NCBI GenBank assembly: GCA_018398805.1
Contig: JAGFBZ010000855.1
Location: 3,286,001 to 3,350,000, forward strand
Direction of reading: 5' to 3'
DNA length: 64,000 bases
From: Hirundichthys speculiger
Lineage: Eukaryota; Chordata; Actinopteri; Beloniformes; Exocoetidae
Of this stretch, positions 12,403-43,620 are shown in pieces. Every line of letters begins with the position of its first letter. The first letter of the stretch is position 1. Position numbers and translations under genes: made by a program. The notes beneath the pieces were generated by a model. It ran no database searches. It was not told the DNA's origin and was given only the letters and a program-made list of their open reading frames with translations.

Positions 12403-12779
12403 GTACCGCACAGACAAATCAGTGACCAACACGAGCCACAAAATAGTCATCAAGAGACATACAATGACAAAAAAACTCACAAAATTAGACAAAACAACAT
12501 TAGCCTATTTAGACACAACATGAAAGATAACGCATAAAACACATTTGTCTTTATTAAAGTTGTCATTATTGTTAAAATGATTAATAATGAGACACAAACA
12601 ACTGCAAAGATCCATGATGACTACAAAGCCAGCAAAATTATGTCAAAAGAATTCCTAGGATGGACTTTTCTATGTTGCTTACTTATACTGATGAAAAAAA
12701 AAAAACCACAACAACAACAAATCATATCTGCGTGGGTTAGAGCTGTTATGTGTCTTTTGATATGGGTGTCCATCCAGGG

Positions 12780-13002
12780 CAGGAGTGGCCAACCCTGGTC
12801 CTCGAGTGCCACAAACCTGCATGTCTTAGATGTTTTCCTGCTTCAGCGCAGCTGATCACATGAAAGGATCGTTAACAGAGCTGTGCCGACTTTGATGACC
12901 AGCTGATGATGATCCATTTATTTGAATTAGGTGTGCTGAAGCAGGGAACCATCTAAGACATGCAGGGTTGCGGCTCTTGAGGACCAGGGTTGACCACCCC
13001 TG
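12780..13002. mobile_element. hAT-type MITE, 223 bp, with 8-bp target duplication
   Basis: The left end CAGGAGTGGCCAACCCTGG pairs with the right end CCAGGGTTGACCACCCCTG. Inverted similarity extends about 50 bases, through GCATGTCTTAGATG on the left and CATCTAAGACATGC on the right. The flanks are ATCCAGGG (12772-12779) and ATCTAGGG (13003-13010), an 8-bp duplication with one mismatch, as expected for hAT. There is no ORF. A degraded relative sits at 46625-46775. Confidence 0.9.
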
Positions 13003-13010
13003 ATCTAGGG

Positions 13011-16000
13011 TCAAACAACCCTCTACATGTTTCTTTCAGAATTTGCTTCTGTAAACTTCCAATGTCCCTTTTTATGCAAAAGAAATATCTCTGTTCAAAA
13101 GGGTTTAACATAATGCACAGCTGCAGAGCCCATCATGCAACACAGGTAGTGCATGACGCATGTCGATGACAGTACTTCACCTATGATCTTGGAGGTAGAC
13201 AATCATTGCTTAGCACGAAAAGACATAAGTACAGACCTCCCATGGTTGTATCTGCATTAAACACATAATGTGAGTGTGACCCCATGCCTGAGGGGCATCA
13301 CATCCCCTGTCTGGGTCTGAGGAGAGCCTGGTTGTTAGTGAGGCTGTGAGCGGGCACACGGCTGTCGTGAGGAGAAAGTGGTGCAGTGCCTCTCTGTGCC
13401 TGGCTGAACACTGGGTAATGAAGCGTGGCGGAGGAAAGAGGAAAGGAGTGTGTCTGCAGGGTAGGCATAGCCCTCGTGTTCCTATGCAACCAGGGCGACT
13501 GGCGAGGTGATGCAGGACTGCCTCTGTTCTGCTTACTTGTCATGCTACTGCTATGCTGTCTTTTCTTCGCACTAGATATTTGTCCTTTTTGCCCTTATTT
13601 CCCATCCTTCTTCTCTCCCGAAATGTAAATGTGATAGTGTCGCACATTCTGCCCTAATTCCACTGGGAGCTGAGTGTGAAATGATTCAAACTTTCAGTCT
13701 ATCCATGAATTAATAGACCAATTATTGCTGTGTTTTCAAATAAGTCAAGTTCTTCATCTGTTTAAATCGATCTTTGTTCTTTTCTCAATTGATCATTTTC
13801 GTTTACTTGCCCTTTCAAACGAAAGGTCAAGTGGGACCAGATGTGCTATTGTCTCAGAAGTGGTGCCTTGACAGCTGTGCGTTGCATCGGAGGAAGTGTC
13901 TCCTCTCACTCTCAGCTTATTCTATTTTGGTGCACTTTTTAATCAGAGGTAACAAGGACATTCAACAAGAATGAAATGTGGTTTTTTCTCAGGTGATCGG
14001 TTTTCCCCCCACAGTAACAAAACAGGCCAGTTATATTCATTGGTGAATCTAAACAGCTCGTAGCTCTGTAATGTGTTTATGGGTTTCTTTCCATCTCCGG
14101 CCCTGTGATGGAGTGGCAACCTGACCAAACTTGCCAAGAGCCTGCTGTGATGGGATACAAATCCTCCAAGACCCTTTCAGGATAAGCAAGTTATAGTCAC
14201 TGTTGAAGAGTGGACAGATGGGAAAGAGTCATAGACTGGAAAACTCTTGGTGAGAGCAGAGCAAGGCTCGTACCTCATAAAAAAAAAAACATTTTGGCAG
14301 GGTTGATAAATTAAGTCTAAAATTGTATCCGGAACTTATATCACTTTCATTAACCATTCTTTTATCTTGTAAAAAATTGCAATAGTTGTAAGAGGTGGGA
14401 GCATGTTTTGGAAAAATGCAGCAAATGCAAACATTTAAATCTTATTTAGCTTTGGTTATGAATGGACATTTGCATATAAAGTTTCTAGTTGGCCCTGTCA
14501 TGTTTCTGCTGCATCAGAGGTTCATATCCTGGGGTCTGTTCTTTATGTTGGAAAGTCTGTCAAAAGGAATCATCTCGATGTACTAGAAAGAAAGTAAATC
14601 ATCATGCTTTGCAATAAATCTTGGATTGGGCCACTAGTTTGATCTGTTATGTGTGGAAAGGACAGCAGATTCTCCCCTAAGAGTTACATAAAGGTGTGGC
14701 TAGCCGTTGGTGCGTGGTTAGGAACTACTACGGAACGCATGTAATCTATCAGCTGTTCTGTACGTCAACTTCTTTAATATGTTCTTGTTTCTGGCTGCCC
14801 TTTCAGTAATTGAATGCAATCAAGAGGGTTAAAAAGTAGCAACAGAGAAGCAGGAGAGTAACTGTAATTACACGCACTGAGCGATTTCCTCTCAGTGTGT
14901 TATACGACTAAAAGCTCGACATATTATCATCTATTGTGCTGCCACATATTTCCTTATTGGCAACAAGTGTGGATCTATTCTTAGCCGATGGCCTGGGCTT
15001 CATCACGTTCTACTCCTTGCCTCTCATAGGTTGGATGGGATGAGGTGTGATGCACTCTTGCCAGGTCCCACTGTGTCAGTGCAGCCTGTGTCCAGCTGTA
15101 GAGACGGTGGGGCCCGTCGACCATCTGTCCCCAGCCAGCAGATTCAAGGCTTGGTCCCCAGAGCAGGGAATGAGGGGGCGGGAGAGAGATGAGGTTGGAT
15201 GGGGGAATCGGCTTTGTGTGGCCATAAAGCTGTCTTTCCTTTCTCCTAGCAACGGACTCCCATTTCCTTGGTTTTTTAGTTGGTTGGTGTGCACAGCCCC
15301 TTACTCTCTCTCTCTCCCTCTCTGTCCTATTTATGGTAATGAGCCATCTGCCCTCTCTCTAACAGCCGCCCAAATAGAGGAGTGGCTGGGAGGGGGTATG
15401 GGATGGTGGGCCGGGGGTGTGTATGACAGACAGGAGTCTGAGACAAAGACGCTTATCCTGTTGTGTCTGCCTCAGCGCCAGTGGATGCCTTTAGAGATGG
15501 ACCTAGTGATGACCAAGAACAGAGACAATCCTTGAACATGGTCAGTGTTGTCAAGAAAAAATATTAGACAGAATGTAAGGGGGGGGGGGGGGGGGGGTTG
15601 AAGTAAGTAAGAGTGTGTCTGTGTGTGTGTGCATGTGTGTGTGTGTGTGTGTGCACCTGAGATTGACAGTGAAAGTGGCACAGTGAGACATGTGCTACCA
15701 CCTGCAGGTTAGAACATTAGGCTTTTCTACACAAAGAGTATTTGTAATAACAGTGCAGGTTTAACCCCTCCCCAATCTCCCTCTCTCACTCACTTACACA
15801 CACACAAACACAGTATTGACTCCTGAGCTGTGTGTATTACACAACCACACTTATGATTAAGAACTGCTTTATGGATGTGCCTGTGTGACTTGGTGACACG
15901 GGAGAGTGGTGGGCACATCAGCCAATGCAGAGCCAACCAGCATCCAGTAGACCTCTGTTGCCACTGGATACTGGATTGGTAACCAAGCCAACACATGTTC

Positions 16001-17816
16001 CTCACGTCACATCTCCAGTAGATTAGTGTCAAAAATAACCGAGATCTTGACAGTTAAGCTGTGTTTAAGGCTTAGCCAGAGCATTATGTTTCAGTGTATA
16101 CTTTCCTAAAGGACTGGTATGAAAAAATGAAAGGAAGAAGACATGCAGATTATGAAAGAGATAAAAAAAAAAAATGTCACTAATCACTACAGCAACACAG
16201 TAAAAGCAGAGTAGAAGCATATCTTCCTCAGAAGAGAACAGATATTGCATCATGGACACAAAGGCGGTTTGTCCATTCAGATAAGTAATCAGCTTGAACA
16301 GATCTTTAATAACTTATGGAATAGCTGGAGATTTATTAATGTAAGGTGCAAGACAAAAATAACAACTGATACTTCACAATATAACATCTAATAGTGTTGC
16401 CCCCCCCCCTCCTTTTTTTTCACAATGTCCAACACAAGACCCTCACCCAACTCCTGTTCATGAGGTCAGTCACCTATAACCCCGACAGACAGACAGACAT
16501 GCTCCTGGATGGATCAATAAACCATCAAATCACAGACGCTCCTGCAGCTATGTCTGCATTTTCTTCAAAGCATCAAACAAGACAACATGAAAACAAACAG
16601 ATGTATGGACAGAAAATATTGCCAAACTCTATAAATGGGTATGAAAACTAAGAATATTATGCGAATTGTGAGCATGTTGAGGGTGCAGAGCAGTTTTGCT
16701 GAGTTTTAGTACGACTCTTGGTAGTGAATATGCATTTAAAATAGTAAGTGTAACAGCATTAATTTAGAACATTCCAAAAATAATATACAAATCAATTACC
16801 ATGCTATCAGCAGAGGCACACTCTCACACCTTTCGCACTATCACTCACATGATGACACTAGAGGGTAGCATGCAAATACTTAGATTCATCCTTTCAGTGA
16901 GGAAATATTTTTTTAGTGTATTTTGCAAGCTGGCACAAACAACACTGTTGTCATGGTAGCATCCTGTGGGGAAAAGGTCTGGAAAGGAGTCACAGTTTAC
17001 ATTAAACTGTCTGCCAAGAGAGAACAGTCATTATGTTTATGACATAAGAATTAATATTTCTAAGTCCCTGAACAAGAAAACAAACATTGTAAAGTATTCA
17101 TTCAGACAATAGCAACAAAAAGCCATGGAGGTGTCATGTGACTCCCTCCCACAGAATGGAGCGAATACTCAGAGGAAGATGTGAGGAGACATCTAGTGGC
17201 CAATAAAGATATAGCAAGACACAAGATCAGACATTCCTTCATTAGGTGATTGACATTTAACTCTTTAATTACAAAACAAAAAACATATTTTTTCTCATTG
17301 GCTTCGTGTTTTCTTTAAATAAATATCATACTGATGAATATTAAAATGATAATGACTTAGTTCTGCAAAATGTCATGGATATATAATATACATATATACA
17401 ATATAGTGAACAACAAAGCATGTTGAGTGGTAATTGCTGTCTTTTTAAACATATTTAAACAGGGGAGCACTTAATCCTCTATGAAACTATGCATCATATT
17501 TTTTGAAAAAAAGGGGGAAAAAACTTTTTCTGCATCAATTGATAATATTGTTCTGCAGAAAAAGTTCACAGTATTACTGTCATCATTTTGCCCTTCATTT
17601 GAATTACTCCAAACCGTTTTTTTCAAGTTTCCACTAGCTTCTTTTTTGGCAATATTCTCTCAGTTGGATGTTGGATTTCATATTATTTTTGCAACTCTGG
17701 ACAGTCTAATACCTGCAGATTATTTTAACATTGTTCATGTCTGGGCTTTGGCTTGGCTACTCCACAAACTTTTTTTTTTTTTTGACTCATTTCCTGGTAG
17801 CTCTTTGGAGCATTAT
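13011..17816. other. Intergenic, no gene recognised
   Basis: No supported gene. A 162-codon frame at 15047-15535 has low-complexity composition and no recognisable domain. 16390-16400 is a short poly(C) run followed by poly(T). The end of the stretch (about 17580-17816), including TCTGGGCTTTGGCTTGGC, resembles a fish DNA-transposon repeat, but I could not define its limits. Confidence 0.55.
15579..15653. repeat. Poly(G)19 followed by TG microsatellite
   Basis: Nineteen G residues (15579-15597) are followed within 15 bases by an imperfect (TG)n tract (about 15612-15653) broken by one TCTG and one GCATG. The poly(G) may form a G-quadruplex and the TG run Z-DNA. Confidence 0.9.
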
Positions 17817-17860
17817 CCTGTTAAAAGGTTCACATCATCAGATGTGAACTTTTTAACAGG
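17817..17860. repeat. Hairpin: 20-bp inverted repeat with 4-nt loop
   Basis: The left arm CCTGTTAAAAGGTTCACATC (17817-17836) and right arm GATGTGAACTTTTTAACAGG (17841-17860) pair at 19 of 20 positions around the loop ATCA. It lies exactly between a transposon-like segment and the LINE remnant that follows. Confidence 0.9.
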
Positions 17861-17869
17861 ATCCAGTAT

Positions 17870-18600
17870 GGAGGAGGAACCCGAGGGGCTCTCGTGGATG
17901 GATAAGGCCTGACATGGCATTTTCCATCGCTAAATTGAAGAGGTGGCTGACATTGGAAAAACATATGGCAACATTTGGCAATGGCTGAAAGGACTGAAAC
18001 TAGACTGAAAGGCAGCACAGAGGCACTGATCATGGCTGCACAAGAATAGGCCCTACATAGAGGCCTGGGTCTACCACACCAGACAGGACCCCAGATGTAG
18101 GCTGTGCAAAGATGCCTCTGAAAAACAGTCCAGCACATCACAGCAGGGTGTAAGATGTTGGCAGGCAAAGCAGACATGGACACCACAACCAGGTAGCAGG
18201 CATTATACACAGGAACATCTGTTATGAGTATGGAGTCAAGGTCCCAGGGTCAAGATGGGAGAGATACGAGCGGGTCAAGATCCTGTGGGACTTCCAGATC
18301 AAGACTGACAAACTGGTGATGGTTAATGAGCCTGACATAGTGGTGGTGGATAAACATCAGAGGACAGCAGTGGCGGTGCATGTGGCCATTCTGAGTGATG
18401 GCAACATCATAAAGAAGGAACATGAGAAGCTCGAGAAATACCAAGGGCTGAAGGAAGAGCTGGAAAAATTGTGGAGTATGAAGGCAGCAGTGGTACCAGT
18501 AGTGATCAGGGCACTGGGAGCTGTAACCCCCCAAGCTGGATTGGTGGCTCCAGCAGACACCAGGAACAACCTCTGAGATCTCTGTACAGAAGAGCGCATT
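17870..18600 (+). pseudogene. 3' end of a LINE with restriction-like endonuclease (R2/R4-type), decayed
   Basis: Conceptual translation in shifting frames gives the C-terminal part of a non-LTR retrotransposon: HNQVAGIIHRNICYEYG, then ILWDFQIKTDK, EPDIVVVDKHQRTAV and HEKLEKYQGLKEELEKLW. The PD...D core fits the PD-(D/E)XK-like endonuclease of R2/R4/Rex6-type LINEs. An upstream cysteine-rich stretch (from about 18097) fits the CCHC knuckle but is frameshifted. The frame closes at the TGA at 18574-18576. Where I recall the family having IDVA, this copy has VHVA, so it is probably inactive. The reverse transcriptase part is absent. Confidence 0.7.
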
Positions 18601-19084
18601 ACTGCTTCTCATAGATTTATAAATTGCAAGTCATGCAATTTATACAAGTTAATGCATTTCTCTGGTTTTAACTGTTTTTTTTATTTTTTTTTTTTTACAG
18701 AACAGGTGCAAGAGTCATCAGCAGATCCTGTAATGAAACTCTGGGTTTGTTGCACATTAATTTCTGCATGACATGGTTCTATTTTGAGTTTGGTTTGCTG
18801 AGCAAGTTGACATTTATCTCAGACTTACTCTAACTGTAGATTCTAATCTTTACAGATTATGATGACACCACACATGAATAGCAGTGAGAGAATCAAGGCT
18901 TTAATTATTAAATGAAGGCACCTGATTTTAATTTCATCAATGTAAAGGTGTAATTATTGAAAGAGTGTACCTGTATTTTATTTGTGATTTGTCTGTTTTT
19001 TTTTTTTTTAACTGAGGAGAATAAAATTGAATAATTATTCTCCAAAAAGAAAGTTATACCGCTGCAATATAATTTCAATTTTCA

Positions 19085-19160
19085 AAACCTGCTTCGATCC
19101 CTTTCAGGGTCACGGGGGGTTGTTCAAGGTGTCAGTGGGCAGAAGTTGGGATGCAATATA
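19085..19160 (-). repeat. Antisense fragment of a V-SINE/L2-like 3' tail
   Basis: CGATCCCTTTCAGGGTCACG reads as the reverse complement of the CGTGACCCTGAAAGGGAT tail typical of the SINE at 6096. Only the tail is present. Confidence 0.4.
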
Positions 19161-20859
19161 AATTATTTAGGAAAAGGGGAAAAAAATAAGTACACATCAG
19201 TTGTCAAGATGTCAGAAAGTAGAAAGTCTAGCAGACAAAAATCTTCTGGGATTTTCATGAATGGACTGGGGTGATTTGTTTGTAGCCTGGCAACAACTCA
19301 GCATTGACAGGTGACACAGGTGAAGTGTCTTAGTAGACAATATGGATGGAAGCTCGCGGGACACGGTTCAATATCTGAGGTTGCATGACCAGGATCCAGG
19401 ATTACATCATTTGTTATCAACAAGCACAGCAATCCCACCTTTTTTACACCTGCTGCAATGTCTCATTTCCCCCCATGACAACTGAGGAAAGAAACAGTTT
19501 CAACTTCCTTCTCTTTTCTCTCCATTTTGCTCCTTCCCTACATACCTGACATCTCTTCCTAACCTTGTCTGGATTTGGGATTTTATTCCAGGCATCACTT
19601 GCTCTAGAACAAGATTTAAATCGATTTAAATTTACGAAAAAGACTACAAAATGAGAGTTTTTATGTAAATTATTTTAATGTATCCCCTTTATTGATAGGT
19701 CTTGCTTCAAAGAAGATCAAGAGTGTGCTTCTTCAAATGTGTTAAGAATTTTGACTTCTTCACAAGTCTGTAAAAATAAAACAAAAACAAAAAAACAAAC
19801 AAACATTATTCTCATTTTGTTGTGTGAAAGATTTGGACATTTCAGTTTAAGGCAATATTTTTATGTGGAGTTTTCTTTTTAACAATCTTTTTTTTTTAAC
19901 AAGACACAAAGTAACTTTTGTTGTTTTTAACTCAGAGTGTCCCCCTATAGGTGTGGAGGCTAAGTTGCTTTCAAATTTAAATTGTGCAAGATTTACTGTT
20001 GTTTGGTCTTTTGCTTGCTCACTTTCTTGTTTTCTTACCTTTTCTGTGATTACTCTCTTGGGTCTCTTCCTTGGATTTCTGCCATGATGTTCACGGTAGC
20101 TGTCCAAGTCAGTTTCATCGTAAACTGATGCGTAACATCATGCTGTAAAAGGGTTATTTGACGTTGTCACAAGAGATGGCTGGGACAGGAGTCAAAAGTG
20201 GCTTGACAGACTTCCAGAAAAGTTTTTTTTTTTTTAGAAAGCAAAAAAAAAAAAAACAAAAACAAAAACTGAGCATTCTTAATAAATAACAGGAACTCAT
20301 TGGTGATTGGCAAGACAGGAACAACAGAAACAAACCTAGGAAGGGGAGGGGGAAATCTTAAAGAGACCAAAAAGAACATGGAGTTAAGTTCATAATAAGA
20401 TGAGTAAAAAATCTGACTGGGACACAGACAAGATGTAATTCTGATTTTAGCGGAGAAATTGAAAGAAAGAATGACGAATAAAGAATGAATGAATGTAAGC
20501 ATTCCAAGCAATGTCTTATTTTTGCACTTGTATCGTATGGAATGACAGTCTGTTAGAATGAACATTATTAAAAGGTCTGAGTTATTTTAACAAGTGATGC
20601 AAGCAAAGCACCTAAGGACACACAGAGCACAAAGACCCCCCTCCCAGACTTCATAAAACACATAAATAAATATTTTGATATTTATTTATTCTTTTTTTTT
20701 GTTAATTAGTAGCATTTTTATTCTTTTTTATATAAGAGACAGAAACAAGGGAGTTGTGTTATGTTTGTGGTGCATGGGGGGGTGGGAGGTTATTTGGAGG
20801 ACTGCTTTGTTTGTGTGTGTGTGTTTTTTTTTTCATTGTTATATAGTATATTGGGGTGT

Positions 20860-20965
20860 GTGATAGCTTTTATTTTGTTTTAATTATTATTATTACATAA
20901 AGCACTTTGCGTTGCCTGAAGGCATGAAAAGTGCTTCATAAATAAAGTTTGATTTGATTTGATAA
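20860..20965 (+). repeat. LINE 3' tail with TTTGA repeats
   Basis: The sequence runs AAGCACTTTGCGTTGCCTGA, AAAGTGCTTCATAAATAAAG, then TTTGATTTGATTTGAT. It matches my recollection of fish LINE 3' ends, which terminate in short tandem repeats instead of long poly(A). No coding part is attached. Confidence 0.5.
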
Positions 20966-21499
20966 ACATAAACTGTGTATGTATCTGCTTTTTAACTTCC
21001 AATTACATATGACTTTTGCATAATTTTGCATCACTTATCTGTGACATCCAGGCAGATTGCTCTGTCTGGTTATGTTAATTCTGTCTTTGGTTGCTGTGCC
21101 ACAGTGTGGCAATTTTGTATCATATTTTGTTAGATTTTGGTATTTTTGCAGGTATGTCTAGCTAATATCTAAATGTGTGTCAAATATGGATCAACTTGGA
21201 TTTTGTCTTTTTATTTATATATATTTATATATACTCTGGTATTTTTGAGTGGAGGCCAGCTGACTCTGGGTAGTTTGGATCAGTGCCAGGCAAGTCCAGG
21301 TAGCTTGCCTTACTTTCCACCCACTGCTGCAGGGGCGCATAACAGATTCTCGTGTGGTGTGGCTACTTTACTTTATGGAGCTCGGGGATAAAAGTGAAAT
21401 CACTGTTAAATCGACCGCCTTCGACGAGGAAGGCGACGACACGGCGCGAGGTCCTCCCATGTGATGTGACAGAGGCCTGACGGACTGTGCTTGTCTGTT

Positions 21500-21538
21500 A
21501 TGGCTCCTCCTGCTACAGCAGAACGGGGCCAGACGTAA
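21500..21538 (+). promoter_or_regulatory. Upstream ORF 1 of fbxo11 (12 codons)
   Basis: ATG at 21500 with G at +4, peptide MAPPATAERGQT, stop TAA at 21536-21538, 169 bases before the fbxo11 start. It matters only if transcription starts upstream of it. Confidence 0.4.
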
Positions 21539-21600
21539 CAGCAGTGGAGGAAAACGGGACTAACACACTGCGATACGTTTCTCTTGAGCCACGGTGAAAG

Positions 21601-21636
21601 ATGGCAAATCGCGCAATGCTTAAGAAAAAGACATAG
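21601..21636 (+). promoter_or_regulatory. Upstream ORF 2 of fbxo11 (11 codons), strong Kozak
   Basis: ATG at 21601 has A at -3 and G at +4 (GAAAGATGG), a better context than the main start. Peptide MANRAMLKKKT, stop TAG at 21634-21636, 71 bases before the fbxo11 ATG, which leaves room for reinitiation. Confidence 0.45.
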
Positions 21637-21707
21637 ACGGCGTGCTCGGCGTCGCCTCTTCTGCTGTGAAGGCTTCGACATTTTCCTCAGATTAAACAAC
21701 ACCCCAA

Positions 21708-34642
<12,935 letters not shown>

Positions 34643-35214
34643 GCTCAACACCCAAGGCCTCTTTGCGCTTCAGTGGTAATGGACTTAAGATACTTTAAGT
34701 TGTGCAATGGAGGAGGAAATTCAAACTAAAACACACATCCACTTTGACAGAGCATAGAGCAACTTAAAAAAAAAAAAATTAAAAAAAACCACATGGGATG
34801 TGAACATAAGTAAAGAAGACATAAAAAAAAAAAAGTCTTGACAATGGATGCCTCACTTTTTCTTTTTGACTAAAAACAAGATGACATCAATGGGACAGAG
34901 TAGGAGAGCAGCTGATACAGTCAGAGGCTCCTCTTCAAAGAAGCTCAAGAACAAGATACCGCAGTCATGTACAGATCTATTGTGGACAGATGCGTAGAAC
35001 TGCCCTTATGAGAGGCAAGAGCCCCAATACAACAATGCTTCCACCACTGGGCAACCAACGTGCTCATATGACATGTATGGGGAAAAATGACCTAGCACTT
35101 CAGCTTTTTTTTTTCTTTTTCCTCAAGACAACTGTTGAGATTTGATTTTAATGCTTTTTGTGTAGTTTTGTATTTTCACGCAAAAATCTTAATGTACTTG
35201 AATGTCTTTATTTT

Positions 35215-35220
35215 ATTAAA
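35215..35220 (+). terminator. Possible proximal poly(A) signal of fbxo11 (ATTAAA)
   Basis: ATTAAA is followed within a few bases by a T-rich stretch (T13 with one G), a plausible downstream element. It is inferred from sequence only. Confidence 0.4.
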
Positions 35221-36129
35221 TGTTTTTTTTTTTGTTATTCCCCAGAATTGCTGTAATTATACTCATGTCGCAGTATCTAACTTCTTTCTGTGAAAGAGAT
35301 TTGAAAAAAAAAAAAAAGAGGAAACACTAAACATTTTCTCCAGCAATGTTGACTCATTTACATTTGCAATACAGTAAAAATAGATGCCGGTGTGCTTTCA
35401 CAAGACTTGTCTACTTTTGTTTGAAACGTTGTCTATCCATTCTGATATTAACCTGCTTTAGATAATATTTTCATATCAACATTGCCTGTTATGCAACACA
35501 CATTTATGGAATGTCTAGCACAAAAGATGTGGGGACAAAAGCATTTTTTTTCCTTCAAACCCGTCGCTGCATTTGAGGAATGCATGGAACCAAACCACAG
35601 AACCTCTTCATTTACTACTGTACTTTTTTAACATTTTGTTGGGAGTAAATACATCTGACTTCATTTTGGTGACCATATTCTATGGTAGACTGTTAGAATT
35701 TATAATTTGTCAGGCAAATGATGTACATACATTTGTTCCTTTTATCATTGAGTGTGGTTATTCAATGTTTGGCACAGGCGCTTCTTTATGGACTTTTGAC
35801 AGTTGTCTTCACATTTACATGTCTAAAATTGTCATGAACAAGTCTTGTGAAAGCATTAGTCTTGATGGTTTTTCCATTGCTTGCCAATGTTGCTGGAGAA
35901 TTTAACAGCTTTTACTCTACTGAAGCTGAGACAAGTATCTATACAGCGCTTTATGGTTTCATTGCCCCTCCCTATCCATTCATGTGTACTGGTGATTGTG
36001 GGTTCTCATACAGACTGAAATGTATGCATGTATCATAACATCTAGACTTAATATATTGTGAAGTATTCAATAACCGTTATGTAGGCGCTAGTGTGAATTA
36101 AAAGGGTTTAATTTCCTAGATGAAACATT

Positions 36130-36252
36130 GTCATTTTTTAAAAATAAACTTTATTAGATCAATACAGTAGTGTTTTATTCCCCTCCCAAGTGCTGAGAGA
36201 ATGAAAACAAAAAAAGTAAGTCAGAAGGGATTGTCTGCAGAACTACAGTGTG
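36130..36252 (-). other. msh6 3'UTR
   Basis: From the msh6 stop (36253-36255 complement) leftward to an AATAAA on the minus strand (TTTATT at 36150-36155) plus a 10-25 base cleavage distance. The 3'UTR is only about 110-130 bases and overlaps the end of the fbxo11 transcript. Confidence 0.6.
36143..36155. terminator. Bidirectional poly(A) signal for fbxo11 and msh6
   Basis: AATAAACTTTATT contains AATAAA on the + strand (36143-36148) and AATAAA on the - strand (36150-36155) around one central C. It is the only canonical hexamer close to the end of either gene. Cleavage 10-30 bases downstream of each signal would make the two convergent mRNAs overlap by a few tens of bases. Confidence 0.75.
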
Positions 36253-43340
<7,088 letters not shown>

Positions 43341-43620
43341 GTTTGCGACTGTGAATGTTGCTTTTACTGTACTTCTGTGGTATTGCGATGCGCACTACTT
43401 CCCTGAAGCTACCTGCATCACCTCGTAGCATCCAGCTACAGTGCGTCAAGGCGCGAGAGGGGGTTCGCGGGAAACACACGCTCGACGTGTTGTGGGCGTG
43501 GACATGAGCTTCCCTCCAATGATACTCGGCGATGCTCTCACGGAAGTCACGTGATCTAAGCACGACTTGGCTTGTTGGCTGTGTTGTTGGCGCCAAGAGT
43601 GAAGATTCCTTCCTTTTTCC
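43341..43620 (-). promoter_or_regulatory. msh6 promoter / 5'UTR
   Basis: CG-richer than the flanks, with no TATA box seen. A palindrome, TTGGCGCCAA (43587-43596), resembles an E2F site, which would suit a replication-linked repair gene. Minus-strand ATGs at 43431 and 43418 lie upstream of the main start. The first opens a frame that overlaps the msh6 start in another frame; the second makes a 7-codon ORF. Their relevance depends on the unknown transcription start. Confidence 0.45.

Larger units (their letters stand above)
18601..21384. other. Intergenic upstream of fbxo11
   Basis: No gene is supported. The region contains poly(T) and poly(A) runs, a small antisense SINE fragment and a LINE tail (listed separately). 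Frames at 20167-20565 are poly(T)-driven and show no domain. Confidence 0.6.
21385..21707 (+). promoter_or_regulatory. fbxo11 promoter / 5'UTR, CpG-rich
   Basis: CG dinucleotides are abundant from about 21410 through exon 1 into the start of intron 1, unlike the flanks, which indicates a CpG-island promoter. The transcription start is not visible. The stretch just before the ATG contains two complete short upstream ORFs (listed separately). The fbxo11 start (CCCCAAATGA) lacks a purine at -3 and G at +4, so it is a weak context. Confidence 0.6.
34643..36165 (+). other. fbxo11 3'UTR
   Basis: Non-coding sequence from the stop codon to about 15-25 bases past the AATAAA at 36143-36148. It is AT-rich with several poly(A) and poly(T) runs. 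The open frame at 35573-35905 is a chance frame. An ATTAAA at 35215-35220 could give a shorter 3'UTR of about 0.6 kb. Confidence 0.75.

Noticed and set aside
15047..15535. 162-codon frame on the + strand
   Set aside because: No recognisable domain, no exon context and mixed low-complexity composition; frames of this length are expected in GC-richer patches.
35573..35905. 110-codon frame downstream of fbxo11
   Set aside because: It lies wholly inside the fbxo11 3'UTR and has no domain features.
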